DNA from: Polynucleobacter nymphae | Lineage (GTDB): Bacteria; Pseudomonadota; Gammaproteobacteria; Burkholderiales; Burkholderiaceae | Length of the DNA stretch: 64,000 nt | Direction: 5' to 3' | Assembly: GCF_018882155.1 (NCBI RefSeq) | Contig: NZ_JACVPA010000001.1 | Location: forward strand, 248,001 to 312,000 | Part shown: piece after piece, positions 27,691 through 37,168 of the stretch | How the letters are laid out: the number at the start of each line of letters is the position of its first letter | How positions within the stretch are numbered: the stretch's first letter is position 1 | Program-made: the position numbers and the translations under genes | Notes under the pieces: generated by a model | Seen by the model: the letters and a program-made list of their open reading frames with translations, nothing else | Database searches by the model: none | What the model was told of the DNA's origin: nothing

Positions 27691-28479
27691 TTAGGTGTTG
27701 GAGTATTTAGATAAACACTGCACCATCTGTGCAAAGATTCTGGGATTTGCCGCGATCACTTCACCGTTCTTGAGAAAACCTTCTTCGCCACGGTAATTGC
27801 CAACCAAGCCACCAGACTCGGTGATCAATAAGGCGCCTGCCGCCATATCCCAAGGCTTGAGATCGCTCTCAAAGAAGCCGTCATAACGACCGGCAGCGAC
27901 ATAAGCTAAATCTAAAGATGCGGCACCAGGGCGGCGTAAGCCAGCGCACTGACGTGTCATCTCTGCAAATATTTTTAAATACTTTTCTAGATCTTGATCT
28001 TCGCGATACGGAAACCCGGTGCCAATCAAGCAACTTACTAAACGATCTTGAGAAGCCACTCGCAAGCGACGGCGATCTAAATAAGCGCCCGCACCACGGG
28101 TAGCAGTAAACAACTCATCGCGAGTTGGGTCATAGACTACTGCTTGCTGGGTTACGCCATTCACTGCCAACGCAATGGATACCGCATATTGCGGAAAGCC
28201 GTGAATGAAATTGGTTGTGCCATCTAATGGATCGATGATCCAGATGTTTTCTGCATCAATATTGTATTCGCCCGTTTCTTCAGCCAAAAACCCATGGGTT
28301 GGATAAGCCTCACTGAGCGTTTCAATGATTGCCGACTCTGCGGCTTTGTCCACCTCGGTTACGAAATCATTGTGCTGTTTACGATCAACCTGCAGGCGCT
28401 CTAAATTGAGAGAGGCTCGATTAATCACAGTTCCAGCACGACGGGCAGCCTTTACGGCCACATTTAACATGGGATGCAT
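27691..28479 (-). CDS. suhB: inositol monophosphatase family protein (SuhB)
   Basis: A 262-residue Mg2+-dependent phosphatase with the metal motif [15 protein letters not shown] (about 82-96), the upstream EETGEY, and the C-terminal [15 protein letters not shown]. These are the three family signatures. In E. coli SuhB also acts with Nus factors on rRNA transcription. It is convergent with lpxH and divergent from the trmJ-like gene. Confidence 0.93.
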   Translation of the reverse strand: MHPMLNVAVKAARRAGTVINRASLNLERLQVDRKQHNDFVTEVDKAAESAIIETLSEAYPTHGFLAEETGEYNIDAENIWIIDPLDGTTNFIHGFPQYAVSIALAVNGVTQQAVVYDPTRDELFTATRGAGAYLDRRRLRVASQDRLVSCLIGTGFPYREDQDLEKYLKIFAEMTRQCAGLRRPGAASLDLAYVAAGRYDGFFESDLKPWDMAAGALLITESGGLVGNYRGEEGFLKNGEVIAANPRIFAQMVQCLSKYSNT

Positions 28480-28608
28480 AAGTATTGATGGGCAAATTAA
28501 ATAAGAACGAGCCTGTAATATTGCCTAAACTGCATGACAATATGAAGCTAATACACTGATTCTAAACGATGAGCGCTTTGAGCCTCCATAGACCCCTATA
28601 AGCAGCCC

Positions 28609-29361
28609 ATGAATACCGAGAAATCCTCACTACTACGCTGGGTTCTGGTTGAAACCAGCCACCCCAGAAATGTAGGTTCAGCAGCGCGAGCACTGAAAAC
28701 GATGGGCTTTGCCGATCTACGTCTCATCAAGCCCAAAATCAAGGATGTTGCCAAAGAATCTGAGGCGATTGCCTTAGCAAGCGGCGCTGTTGATGTTCTT
28801 GAATCCTCACAGGAGTCAGAATCCTTGTCCTTGGCGGTTGAAGGTTGCTCACTAGTACTTGGCCTTACAAGTCGGGATCGAGAATTTGGTCCTCCAGTCC
28901 TAGATTGGGAATCAGCCCGTACTCTCATTAAGGAAACAGTCGCCAATCAGGGGCAAGTTGCCATCGTCTTCGGGCCGGAGAGAACGGGTCTGGATAATGA
29001 ACACTTGGCCTTGTGCACCCATAGGGTTTGGTTAGAGGCTAACCCAGTCTATCCCTCTCTCAATCTAGCCCAAGCCCTCATGATCTGCGCCTATACGCTG
29101 CGACAGACACTCAAGCAAGCCTCAGATGAGCCAGAATGGATGATTAATCGGGAAGAAATCGCCCAATTAGCTGATCCAGCAGCAATTGCAGCGATGCTTG
29201 ATCATTGGCGCGACGGCCTACAGGCTATTGGCTACCTAGACCCCAAGAATCCAAAAAAGCTGATGCCTCGCTTACAGGCCCTATTTGCACGCAGTCGGCT
29301 ACATAAAGAAGAAATTGATCTCTTGCGTGGCATAGCAAAACAGATGCTCCTGAGAAAATAA
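28609..29361 (+). CDS. trmJ: tRNA (cytidine/uridine-2'-O-)-methyltransferase TrmJ
   Basis: A 250-residue SPOUT methyltransferase that methylates the ribose at position 32 of tRNA. The knotted SAM-binding region is visible in HPRNVGSAARALKTMGF, AIVFGPERTGLDNEHL and NPVYPSLNLAQALMICAY. A C-terminal helical extension with a final HKEEIDLLRGIAKQM fits TrmJ rather than TrmL. It precedes cysE by 23 bases on the same strand, a common betaproteobacterial arrangement. Confidence 0.92.
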   Translation: MNTEKSSLLRWVLVETSHPRNVGSAARALKTMGFADLRLIKPKIKDVAKESEAIALASGAVDVLESSQESESLSLAVEGCSLVLGLTSRDREFGPPVLDWESARTLIKETVANQGQVAIVFGPERTGLDNEHLALCTHRVWLEANPVYPSLNLAQALMICAYTLRQTLKQASDEPEWMINREEIAQLADPAAIAAMLDHWRDGLQAIGYLDPKNPKKLMPRLQALFARSRLHKEEIDLLRGIAKQMLLRK

Positions 29362-29384
29362 GCACATCCCGTTAAAATCAAAGC

Positions 29385-30143
29385 ATGTTTAGCTCACTAT
29401 TCGACCAAGTCGACTCCATTATTGCCAGAGACCCAGCAGCAAGAAACCGTCTTGAGGTCATTACTTGCTATCCAGGTTTGCATGCAGTTTGGCTCCATCG
29501 TATCTCTCACTTTTTATGGAATCTAGGTCTCAAATGGATTGCGCGTGTGCTTTCTATGTTCGCTCGTTTTTTTACCGGAATTGAAATTCATCCGGGCGCA
29601 AAGATCGGTCGTCGAGTATTTTTAGATCACGGTCTTGGCATTGTCATTGGCGAGACTACTGAAATCGGTGACGATTGCACGATCTATCAGGGCGTGACCT
29701 TAGGCGGTACTTCACTTTACAAAGGCGTTAAACGTCATCCTACTCTTGGTAAAGGTGTGGTTATCAGTGCCGGTGCAAAAGTGCTTGGTGGCTTTACTGT
29801 TGGTGACGGTGCACGCGTTGGATCAAACGCAGTAGTCTTAAAAGAAATCCCAGCAGGCGCTACTGCTGTTGGAATACCTGCTCGCGTCTTACATCCAGAT
29901 CTACCGCAAAGTGCCGATAGCAAAACAAAAGAATATTTCTCTGCTTATGGCGTAACGCCAAATGTCGATGATCCTGTATCGATGGCGCTCAAGGGCTTAA
30001 TTGATGCGACGATTGAACAAGAAGCAAAGATTGCTATGCTAGAAAAGGCATTGGCTAAGTTGAGTAACACGCCTACTGATACCGTAGGTAGCAGTGATAC
30101 CAAGCGGGACCTGGATGCCATTAAAGAATGGCTTAAAGAGTAA
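29385..30143 (+). CDS. cysE: serine O-acetyltransferase
   Basis: Acetylates serine with acetyl-CoA, the first step of cysteine synthesis. The 252-residue protein shows the N-terminal HRISHFLWN, then the left-handed beta-helix hexapeptides IHPGAKIGRRVFLDHGLGIV and GETTEIGDDCTIYQGVTLGG, and ends its helix with VPxxSxx-type turns (NAVVLKEIPAGATAVGIPAR). A polar C-terminal extension with a coiled segment (about 200-250) goes beyond the E. coli core. Follows trmJ. Confidence 0.93.
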   Translation: MFSSLFDQVDSIIARDPAARNRLEVITCYPGLHAVWLHRISHFLWNLGLKWIARVLSMFARFFTGIEIHPGAKIGRRVFLDHGLGIVIGETTEIGDDCTIYQGVTLGGTSLYKGVKRHPTLGKGVVISAGAKVLGGFTVGDGARVGSNAVVLKEIPAGATAVGIPARVLHPDLPQSADSKTKEYFSAYGVTPNVDDPVSMALKGLIDATIEQEAKIAMLEKALAKLSNTPTDTVGSSDTKRDLDAIKEWLKE

Positions 30144-30162
30144 ATTCAGGAATAAGTACTAT

Positions 30163-30771
30163 CTAATGCAGTGTACGTGGATTGGTACTGCTTGAACCTA
30201 AAGCAGTGCTCGGAAACTCTTCCCCATCGTCATCTTCCCCATCATCATTAGGCATTCCAAAAGTAAAACTCTCACCGCCTTCGGGATGACGATTTTGAAT
30301 CTCTTCTTCACTAGCAGCACGAACATCTTCAACTTGAACCCAAAAACGTAAGGCCATACCTGCTAATGGATGATTGCCATCAAGCACCACTTGACTATCT
30401 GCAACATCAGTGACGGTATAGATGAGCGGCTCATCATCAGAATCTGGCTCTTGCGCAGAAGCTGATTCTTCATCAGCGTCCGGTATACCTTCAAACTGCA
30501 TGCCCACTTCAAGCGGCTCTGGAAAACGCGTGCGTGGTTCAATCTTGAGAAGCTCTGGGTCATACTCACCGAAAGCCTCGCCTGGCTCAAGCTGAATACT
30601 GGCTTCATAGCCAATGTCTTGGCCATCCAAAAGGGTTTCTATTTTTGGGAAAGTGCCCTCATAGCCACCGTGCAGGTATACCATCGGAGAATCTGGTTCT
30701 TCAATGACATTATTTTGCGCATCAGTTAACTTATAACGAAGGGATACGATGGTATTTTTTTCAATCTTCAT
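30163..30771 (-). CDS. slyD: FKBP-type peptidyl-prolyl isomerase, SlyD-like
   Basis: About 202 residues. The start at 30771 (MKIEKNTIVSLRYKL) is chosen over an in-frame upstream ATG because SlyD-type proteins begin with this strand. FKBP elements are LEPGEAFGEYDP, VYLHGGYEGTFPKIE and DGNHPLAGMALRFWVQV (GNHPLAG is diagnostic), and an IF insert is present. The C-terminal tail is acidic (PNDDGEDDDGEEF) rather than His-rich, so Ni-binding as in E. coli SlyD is unlikely. Convergent with cysE. Confidence 0.85.
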   Translation of the reverse strand: MKIEKNTIVSLRYKLTDAQNNVIEEPDSPMVYLHGGYEGTFPKIETLLDGQDIGYEASIQLEPGEAFGEYDPELLKIEPRTRFPEPLEVGMQFEGIPDADEESASAQEPDSDDEPLIYTVTDVADSQVVLDGNHPLAGMALRFWVQVEDVRAASEEEIQNRHPEGGESFTFGMPNDDGEDDDGEEFPSTALGSSSTNPRTLH

Positions 30772-30824
30772 GCGAAATCTGTCGAACATTCGTTTTTAAT
30801 GAGTTTTTATTAAGCTTTTACTTT

Positions 30825-32057
30825 ATGACTCCATTTTACTTGAGCAAACCCTACGAGCCTCCCCAGGCTCCTCAAAATCTACCTTTAAATGAGCCCTGGG
30901 CATTATTTGGGGGCATTAGCCCGGATAGCTTCATGAAGCAGTATTGGCATAAAAAACCCTTATTAATCCGTGGGGCCATTCCCGCATTTGCCCTCGCCAC
31001 CCAAAATGGTGAATGTCTAGACAGCCCCATTTCTGCAGATGAACTGGTCAAACTGGCCAGCAAAGATAACATTGAATCACGACTAATCAAAGCAAAGCCA
31101 TGGAGCTTTGATGCTGGACCGTTTTCAAAAAAAGCGATCCCATCATTGGGCAAGTCCAATTGGACATTACTACTTCAAGGAATGGAAGCCCACCACCAGG
31201 CCGCTGCAAAAATTCTGTCCTGGTTTCGCTTTATCCCAGATGCACGTCTTGATGATTTAATGATTAGCCTTGCCGGAATTGGGGGTGGCGTTGGGCCTCA
31301 CTTTGATTCTTATGATGTCTTTTTAATTCAGATGTCTGGTAGAAGGCAGTGGCAAATATCTAAGCAAAAGGATTTAAGCCTCAGCCCTAATTTGCCCCTC
31401 AAAATTTTGCAGCGCTTTAAAGCTGAGCATGAGTGGGTCTTAGAGCCAGGCGATATGCTGTACTTGCCGCCTCATATTGCCCATTATGGCATTGCCCTAG
31501 ATCCTGGTTGTCAAACGTGGTCAGTTGGATTTCGGTCTCCCAGTTTTAAAGAACTACTTCAAGAGGGCTTGTGGCGCTTAGCGGAATCGCTAGAAGAGAT
31601 TCCGGAACTTGAGCGTAAATTTTCTGATCCATTGCAAAAAGCAACTGCGAATGCAGAGCAACTGCCAGAGGAGCTGGTTAAACAACTCACGCTCAAGCTG
31701 CATGAGCTGAAATTGAATCAGATAGATCGTTTTTTACCTGGGATCACTGCATACCTATCCGAACCCAAACAACAGGCCTTGTTCGATGGCCCAATCAAGC
31801 CCTTAAACCCTAGCCGTTTTAACAAACAGCTTGGCTCAAAGAAGCTTCTTCCTAGCCCCCAAACGCGCATTCTTAGTCTTGGCAATGAGGTCTTTTGCAA
31901 TGGCGAAAATATGAGCAAAGACCAGGCAAAGGATATTACGCAAGCCTGGCGAACCCTCTCAAGCCAGAAAGGGCTTTTAAGCCAAAAAATTCAGGCTACC
32001 GCCCAGAGCAGTCTTTATGTGGCCTACCTGGCTGGCTGGCTGGTTTTTGAGACTTAA
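30825..32057 (+). CDS. ribosomal-protein arginine hydroxylase RoxA-like (cupin/JmjC oxygenase)
   Basis: A 410-residue 2-oxoglutarate/Fe(II) oxygenase of the YcfD/RoxA family, which in E. coli hydroxylates arginine 81 of ribosomal protein uL16. The iron triad is seen in GPHFDSYDVFLIQ (HxD) and HYGIALDPG, with the C-terminal winged-helix region after about residue 250 for dimerisation. ISPDSFMKQYWHKKPLLIRGA at the N terminus is typical. It is divergent from slyD with a 53-base gap. The longer size than the usual about 370-390 residues sits mainly in the C terminus. Confidence 0.88.
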   Translation: MTPFYLSKPYEPPQAPQNLPLNEPWALFGGISPDSFMKQYWHKKPLLIRGAIPAFALATQNGECLDSPISADELVKLASKDNIESRLIKAKPWSFDAGPFSKKAIPSLGKSNWTLLLQGMEAHHQAAAKILSWFRFIPDARLDDLMISLAGIGGGVGPHFDSYDVFLIQMSGRRQWQISKQKDLSLSPNLPLKILQRFKAEHEWVLEPGDMLYLPPHIAHYGIALDPGCQTWSVGFRSPSFKELLQEGLWRLAESLEEIPELERKFSDPLQKATANAEQLPEELVKQLTLKLHELKLNQIDRFLPGITAYLSEPKQQALFDGPIKPLNPSRFNKQLGSKKLLPSPQTRILSLGNEVFCNGENMSKDQAKDITQAWRTLSSQKGLLSQKIQATAQSSLYVAYLAGWLVFET

Positions 32058-32076
32058 AAGCAAGGATGGCTATAAT
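32047..32076 (+). promoter_or_regulatory. sigma70-type promoter for the small lipoprotein
   Basis: TTGAGA (32047-32052) and a perfect TATAAT (32071-32076) separated by 18 bases. The -35 overlaps the end of roxA. Expected transcription start is about 80 bases before the lipoprotein ATG at 32167. Confidence 0.75.
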
Positions 32077-32166
32077 AAATTCTGGAAATCACCTAAGGGC
32101 AATCCCTAGGAATTTTCAACACAATTACCGGTAATTGTTGTTAAATTTTTTTTGAGGAAATTACAA

Positions 32167-32346
32167 ATGAAGAAGTCACTCGTATTCGTTGCAATGTTAG
32201 CTATCGCTTTGGCCGCTTGCGGTAAAAAAGAAGAAGCAAAACCTGCTGAAGCTCCTGCTGCTGCTCCAGCTGCTCCTGCTGCTGACGCTGCTGCTCCAGC
32301 CGCTCCTGCTGCTCCTGCCGCTCCTGCTGCTGACGCTAAGAAGTAA
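32167..32346 (+). CDS. small Ala/Pro-rich lipoprotein
   Basis: A 59-residue probable lipoprotein: MKKSLVFVAMLAIALAACGK with lipobox LAAC at about 16-19, followed by KKEEAKP and a low-complexity tail of Ala-Ala-Pro-Ala units ending ADAKK. The GAGGAAA ribosome site lies 7-9 bases before ATG 32167; the in-frame TTG upstream is not used. Has its own strong promoter and terminator, suggesting high expression. Function unknown; resembles abundant tiny lipoproteins of the group. Confidence 0.8.
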   Translation: MKKSLVFVAMLAIALAACGKKEEAKPAEAPAAAPAAPAADAAAPAAPAAPAAPAADAKK

Positions 32347-32360
32347 TCTTCTTCTTGAAG

Positions 32361-32391
32361 AAAAAAAGCCGCTTAATAGCGGCTTTTTTAT
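32361..32391. terminator. bidirectional intrinsic terminator
   Basis: A 10-base perfect stem AAAAGCCGCT / AGCGGCTTTT (32364-32373 and 32378-32387) with a TAAT loop, A-rich before and T-rich after. It ends the lipoprotein transcript and can also end the convergent bamC run on the other strand. Confidence 0.93.
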
Positions 32392-32404
32392 TGCTTGGAT
32401 TTAT

Positions 32405-33556
32405 TTATTTGGCCAACTGATCCGTTAGTAAAGTTAACAATTGAATACCAGCCGGAGTATTTTCTGGCTTTCCATCAGCATCCTGTACATAGACATTCGC
32501 TGAATTTTCACCAGTACTCTTAACGATCACCTGATATTTCTTAGCTTGTAACTTGGAATCGTCTTTGCTACTAAAGAGGTTTGAGAAGAAACCTTTTTTA
32601 TCATCGACATCCTTAGCATTGATATAACGCACATAGTAAACACCGTTGGAACGGTTGCGATCTTCAACAGTAAAGTTAGAGCGATCCAAGGCCAAACCTA
32701 CATCGCGCCATGCACGATCAAAGCTAGAATTCAACTCGATATAACCTTGGTTGTTAGCTCCTTGTACAAATTTTGCTTTTGCAGTTTTGGCTACTAAAGG
32801 CACTGCCACCATTGCTTTGGCTTGCTCTTGAGTCATGCCAAGACGCTCCATCAAGCGCGCCAAAAATACAGCCTCCAAATTAGGGTCATTAGGGCGGCTA
32901 GTCCAAATGGTATAGAGACATTGATCGCCAGCTGTATCTGTGACGCACTTTTCTAGCGTACCTTTTTGCGTGATGTAAATTTCAGTTTCATCAGACTTAG
33001 GCGCTTCTAAACGGGTTTTATATTTATCACGCTCCCCGGTGTCATAAACTGAACCAAGAACACTGCCGAGCGCTGAGCGGATAAAGTCCTGTGGCAGCTT
33101 AGCGCGGTTTTCTGCCCAATCGGTTTCCATAATGCCGGTAGATGGCGAATCGACAATTAACAAGAAACCATTTTCCTGCCAAAAATCTTTTACCTGCGGG
33201 TATAGCTCGGTAGCAGGTTTTTCAACTACCAGCCAACGACGCTCGCCATCTCGTTCAATCCGCATGCCCGGGATTCCAGTCATGACGTTATTACGCATCT
33301 GCACTGATTTTTTCATTGCAGCGTTGTATTCAGACATGGTTGCAGTACCGTCTTGAACGATGTAACGACGATCAGCCTGAGCAGTAATCAAATCCGGCGG
33401 ATAAGACAAATTAGGGCCGCGCACTGCTCCAGTAGATTTGTAATCTACCGTATCGTTACTAGTAACCGATTTGCATGCCGTCAAGATAATCGCGGCAGTG
33501 ATCGTAAGGCCAAGTATCGCTATATATCGGCTAAGTATTCGCATCAAATTCATCAT
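32405..33556 (-). CDS. bamC: outer-membrane assembly lipoprotein BamC
   Basis: Accessory lipoprotein of the BAM complex, which inserts beta-barrel proteins into the outer membrane. The 383-residue product has a lipoprotein signal ending ILTACKS (Cys at about 28), the unstructured N-terminal segment ([19 protein letters not shown]), and two helix-grip domains; [12 protein letters not shown]-like sequence ([20 protein letters not shown]) marks the second. It follows dapA with a 4-base overlap, the usual dapA-bamC pair. Confidence 0.93.
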   Translation of the reverse strand: MMNLMRILSRYIAILGLTITAAIILTACKSVTSNDTVDYKSTGAVRGPNLSYPPDLITAQADRRYIVQDGTATMSEYNAAMKKSVQMRNNVMTGIPGMRIERDGERRWLVVEKPATELYPQVKDFWQENGFLLIVDSPSTGIMETDWAENRAKLPQDFIRSALGSVLGSVYDTGERDKYKTRLEAPKSDETEIYITQKGTLEKCVTDTAGDQCLYTIWTSRPNDPNLEAVFLARLMERLGMTQEQAKAMVAVPLVAKTAKAKFVQGANNQGYIELNSSFDRAWRDVGLALDRSNFTVEDRNRSNGVYYVRYINAKDVDDKKGFFSNLFSSKDDSKLQAKKYQVIVKSTGENSANVYVQDADGKPENTPAGIQLLTLLTDQLAK

Positions 33557-34476
33557 ATCAAGTCAGCCTGTTTTAATGCTGCCTTCAAGGGTTCACGTAA
33601 AGACGCGCTTAAAGGCGTTAGTGGCAAGCGGATGCCAGCGGTGATCTTACCCATTTCATGAAGGGCCCATTTGACAGGGATTGGATTTGCTTCCGTAAAC
33701 ATCGCCTTATGAACTGCTAGTAATTTGTATTGAATCTCGCGGGTTTTTTTCACATCATCGGACATCGCAGCAACACACAATTCATGCATCAAGCGAGGCG
33801 CAACGTTGGCTGTTACTGAAATATTGCCCTTGCCACCCATGAGCATCAACATTGCAGCAGTTAAATCATCACCAGAAAATACTGAAAAATTGCTATGCCC
33901 AGCCCGCTTGAGGTCAGCAATCAATAAAGTTCCGCGCTCTAAGTTTCCGGTTGCATCCTTAATCGCAATGATCCCAGGAACTCCTGCTAAACGCACGACC
34001 GTATCGCCAGCTAAATCCGCTACTGTGCGGCCAGGAACGTTATACAAAATGGCTGGCAGGTCAACAGACTCTGCAATTTTTTTGAAGTGGGCATACATAC
34101 CCTCTTGCGTTGGCTTGTTGTAATAAGGAACTACCTGCAAGCTAGCATCAGCGCCCACTTTTTTAGCAAACTGGGTTAATTCAATCGCTTCGGTCGTAGA
34201 ATTTCCGCCTGTTCCTGCAACCACAGGAATGCGCCCAGCGATCTGCTCTACCGTAACGCGAATGAGTTCACAGTGTTCTTCTACAGAGACCGTTGGCGAT
34301 TCACCGCTAGTACCAACAATGACGATGCCATCAGAACCTTCAGCTACATGCCAATCTAACAATGCTCGCAGGCCGGCGTAATCCAAACTACCATCCTCAT
34401 ACATCGGCGTAACAATGGCTGGTATGCTGCCAGAAATGGGCTTTTTGCTGCCTTTAGATTGAACTGTATTTGTCAC
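33553..34476 (-). CDS. dapA: 4-hydroxy-tetrahydrodipicolinate synthase
   Basis: Condenses aspartate semialdehyde and pyruvate, the first committed step of the lysine/diaminopimelate pathway. A TIM-barrel of 307 residues with [10 protein letters not shown] (about 55-64, pyruvate-binding TT/S-type), LYNVPGRT with the catalytic Tyr, and the Schiff-base lysine in IAIKDATGN (about residue 175). The first about 14 residues ([14 protein letters not shown]) are an extension beyond the usual 292. Overlaps bamC by 4 bases; upstream gene is a methyltransferase. Confidence 0.95.
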   Translation of the reverse strand: MTNTVQSKGSKKPISGSIPAIVTPMYEDGSLDYAGLRALLDWHVAEGSDGIVIVGTSGESPTVSVEEHCELIRVTVEQIAGRIPVVAGTGGNSTTEAIELTQFAKKVGADASLQVVPYYNKPTQEGMYAHFKKIAESVDLPAILYNVPGRTVADLAGDTVVRLAGVPGIIAIKDATGNLERGTLLIADLKRAGHSNFSVFSGDDLTAAMLMLMGGKGNISVTANVAPRLMHELCVAAMSDDVKKTREIQYKLLAVHKAMFTEANPIPVKWALHEMGKITAGIRLPLTPLSASLREPLKAALKQADLI

Positions 34477-34501
34477 CGAATATGCACCGATATGGACTGT
34501 C

Positions 34502-35089
34502 TTAACCTTGAAATTGTAACGGAATGCGGTCTTTTAGCCCGCCTTTTACAGCGCAAAGGGCTTGAACCATGGCTGGTTTGGGCTCATCCACATAAATATC
34601 CTGATATGCCATGACTTTGAGGCTATGGCGGGCAGCAAAAGCCAATAATTCACCTGGATTTAAGAGGAAATTCGGGTTAGAAGGCTTACCGAATTCCCCA
34701 TTACCCTGAGCAAAGGTTTCATAGATCAAAATTCCGCCTTCCTCTAACATTTCAGGCAAACGATCAAGATGAGGTCGATATAGGTAATTCGTCACCACAA
34801 TACCCCCAAACCTTAACTCAGCCAGCGGCCAAGTATCTTGCTCAAGATTTAGGCATTTTGGAATAATTGAAGAAGACTTTAAAGCCTCGATTGCAGCTAT
34901 ATCTTGATCTACAGCCAAAACTGAATAACCCAGATCAGCTAATAATTGAGAATGGCGCCCTGAACCGCAAGCAAGATCGAGAACCACGCCATCCTTAGGA
35001 ATGAGTGGTGCAAACCGCGCTACCCAAGAGGATGGCCTCACAATCACATCGTGCAGATTAGGCAAGCCAAGAACCTTAATCGTAATCAA
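34502..35089 (-). CDS. class I SAM-dependent methyltransferase
   Basis: About 196 residues of Rossmann-fold methyltransferase (TehB/SAM type). Motif I is [20 protein letters not shown] with the following acidic [20 protein letters not shown] is at the end. The reading frame extends upstream into trpS, but sequence beyond about 35089 is a shadow of trpS, so a real start near the TTG at 35089 (14-base overlap with the trpS stop) is proposed; other TTG/GTG codons just downstream are possible. No substrate can be read. It lies between trpS and dapA. Confidence 0.75.
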   Translation of the reverse strand: MITIKVLGLPNLHDVIVRPSSWVARFAPLIPKDGVVLDLACGSGRHSQLLADLGYSVLAVDQDIAAIEALKSSSIIPKCLNLEQDTWPLAELRFGGIVVTNYLYRPHLDRLPEMLEEGGILIYETFAQGNGEFGKPSNPNFLLNPGELLAFAARHSLKVMAYQDIYVDEPKPAMVQALCAVKGGLKDRIPLQFQG

Positions 35090-36278
35090 GGCCCATTGCT
35101 TCGCGGACCTCACGCATCGTTTCTTGAGCAACTTTGCGCGCTTTATCGCCGCCATCAGCAATGATCGAACGTAAAAGACTCGGATCATCCAAATACTTTT
35201 GAGCACGCTCAAACATGGGTTGTTGTTCAGCAAGAATGGCATCAATTACTGGCTGCTTACACTCAAGACAACCAATACCTGCTGACTTACAACCCTTTTC
35301 AACCCACTGCTTGGTTGCTTCATTGGAGTAGACAGTATGTAGTTGCCATACTGGGCAACGCGCGGGGTCCCCGGCATCTGTTCTACGAACACGAGCTGGG
35401 TCAGTTGGCATGGTACGGATTTTTTTAATGACCTCTTCAGGCTCTTCGCGAATGCTAATCGTGTTGCCATATGACTTGGACATCTTTTGGCCATCAATGC
35501 CTGGCATGCGTGATGCCGAAGTTAATAACGCCTGTGGCTCAGGGAGAATAATTTTGCGCGAGCCTTCTAAGAAACCAAACAATCTCTCACGATCAGCCAT
35601 GGATAAACTTTGCGCTTCATGCAGCAATGCTTTAGCTTGCTCCAAAGCCTCATCATCACCACGCTCCTGAAACGCTACACGTAACTCTGTATACATCTTG
35701 GCGCGTTTACTACCCAGTTTTTTTACAGCCTCTAAGGCTTTTTCCTCAAAGCCTGGTTCACGACCATACAAATAGTTAAAGCGGCGCGCCACTTCACGTG
35801 TCATTTCTACGTGAGGCACTTGATCTTCACCTACTGGTACATGTTGAGCACGGTAAATCAGAATATCGGCAGCTTGTAGCAATGGATAACCTAAAAAGCC
35901 ATAAGTTTGCAGATCTTTTTCTTTTAACTTTTCAATCTGGTCTTTATAGGTCGGAACCCGCTCAAGCCAGCCCAATGGGGTTCCCATAGATAGCAGCAAA
36001 AAGAGTTCTGCGTGCTCTGGTACCTTGCTCTGAATAAATAAAGTGGCTTGGTTTGGATCCACGCCCGCTGCCAACCAATCAATCACCATATCCCAAACGG
36101 ATTGCTCAATCACATCCGGAGTTTCATAGTGCGTAGTTAGCGCATGCCAATCTGCAACGAAGAAAAAGCAGGGATACTCAGATTGCAAGCGTACCCAATT
36201 CTTGAGCACGCCATGATAGTGGCCAAGATGCAAATTACCCGTAGGTCGCATACCAGAGAGAACACGTTCAGCAAACAT
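35076..36278 (-). CDS. trpS: tryptophanyl-tRNA synthetase, with putative Fe-S cysteine motif
   Basis: Charges tRNA-Trp. A 400-residue class I enzyme: HIGH-like motif GNLHLGHYHG (about 15-24) and KMSKS in DGQKMSKSYGNT. Longer than the usual about 335 residues. After KMSKS come four cysteines in RCPVWQL...KGCKSAGIGCLECKQ, spacing x21, x6, x2. That resembles the [4Fe-4S] set reported for the Thermotoga maritima enzyme. A flanking PHP gene lies upstream and a methyltransferase overlaps its 3' end. Confidence 0.94.
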   Translation of the reverse strand: MFAERVLSGMRPTGNLHLGHYHGVLKNWVRLQSEYPCFFFVADWHALTTHYETPDVIEQSVWDMVIDWLAAGVDPNQATLFIQSKVPEHAELFLLLSMGTPLGWLERVPTYKDQIEKLKEKDLQTYGFLGYPLLQAADILIYRAQHVPVGEDQVPHVEMTREVARRFNYLYGREPGFEEKALEAVKKLGSKRAKMYTELRVAFQERGDDEALEQAKALLHEAQSLSMADRERLFGFLEGSRKIILPEPQALLTSASRMPGIDGQKMSKSYGNTISIREEPEEVIKKIRTMPTDPARVRRTDAGDPARCPVWQLHTVYSNEATKQWVEKGCKSAGIGCLECKQPVIDAILAEQQPMFERAQKYLDDPSLLRSIIADGGDKARKVAQETMREVREAMGLDYD

Positions 36279-36307
36279 CTTTATTCTTTATCTTTATCGT
36301 TAATGAA

Positions 36308-37159
36308 TCAATGAAATGCAGACCATACTGGTGTAAGGTGGTCTGGCAAATGCGGCAAATTTCCTAAATCGATATGGCTTTCATTCGGATCATGAAAATC
36401 AGATCCTCGAGAAGCCAAGAAACCGTATTGCTGAGCAATCTTCCCAAAGGTTTGATACTGGTCTGGACTATGACTTCCAGTGATGACCTCAATCGCCAAG
36501 CCGCCGATGTCTTTAAAGTGCTTATAGAGCTCATCCATCTGCATCGCATTCAGTCTGCTATAGCGTCCCGGATGGGCAATGACTGCGACCCCGCCAGCGG
36601 CCTTAATCCAGGCAACTGCATCATCTAATGTTGCCCACATATGCGGAACAAAGCCGGGCTTATCTTCCACTAGATAATTTTTGAATACGTGTTCAGTATC
36701 ACGGCAAATACCCTGCTCTACTAAGAAGCGCGCAAAGTGTGTTCTTGAAATCAGCTGATCATTACCTGCGTAATGCAATGCACCTTCATACGCACCAGGA
36801 ATCCCTACTTTTGCTAATTGGTCAGCCATCAGTTGAGCGCGATCTCCGCGACCCTCGCGCGTGCGACGTAGACCTTCTAGAATGCCAACATGCTTAGCAT
36901 CAATACCAAGTCCAACAATGTGGATGGTGACCCCCATCCAGGTCACTGAAATTTCTACGCCAGCTAGGTAGTCCATGTTCAAAGCGCTGGCTGCATCTCT
37001 TGCGCGTTGTTGACCACCCAACTCATCATGATCCGTTAATGCCCATAAATGAACACCGTTTGCCTTAGCGCGCTCTGCAAGCTGTTCAGGCGTCAAAGTG
37101 CCATCAGAAACTACTGAGTGGCAATGCAAATCGGCGTTAATGGGAGAAAAGCTGCTCAT
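36308..37159 (-). CDS. PHP-domain phosphoesterase (RNase AM / nucleoside-bisphosphatase type)
   Basis: A 283-residue metal-dependent phosphoesterase. PHP motifs are NADLHCHSVVSDGTLTPEQL (motif 1, about 8-27), LTDHDELGG (motif 2, about 41-49), VIAHPGRYSR (motif 3) and GSDFHDPNE (motif 4). This set is that of the YciV/RnmA group, which in E. coli trims rRNA 5' ends and degrades short RNAs, or hydrolyses nucleoside 3',5'-bisphosphates. Exact substrate inferred from family. In a run downstream of zapE. Confidence 0.88.
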   Translation of the reverse strand: MSSFSPINADLHCHSVVSDGTLTPEQLAERAKANGVHLWALTDHDELGGQQRARDAASALNMDYLAGVEISVTWMGVTIHIVGLGIDAKHVGILEGLRRTREGRGDRAQLMADQLAKVGIPGAYEGALHYAGNDQLISRTHFARFLVEQGICRDTEHVFKNYLVEDKPGFVPHMWATLDDAVAWIKAAGGVAVIAHPGRYSRLNAMQMDELYKHFKDIGGLAIEVITGSHSPDQYQTFGKIAQQYGFLASRGSDFHDPNESHIDLGNLPHLPDHLTPVWSAFH

Positions 37160-37168
37160 AACCCTATT

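Noticed and set aside
32240-32340. GC-rich triplet-like repeat as a mobile or CRISPR-type repeat
   Set aside because: It is a coding low-complexity Ala/Pro stretch of a small lipoprotein, not a spaced repeat array.
34502-35245. Long form of the methyltransferase frame extending into trpS
   Set aside because: The upstream part is antisense-free shadow sequence in another frame of trpS with no methyltransferase similarity.
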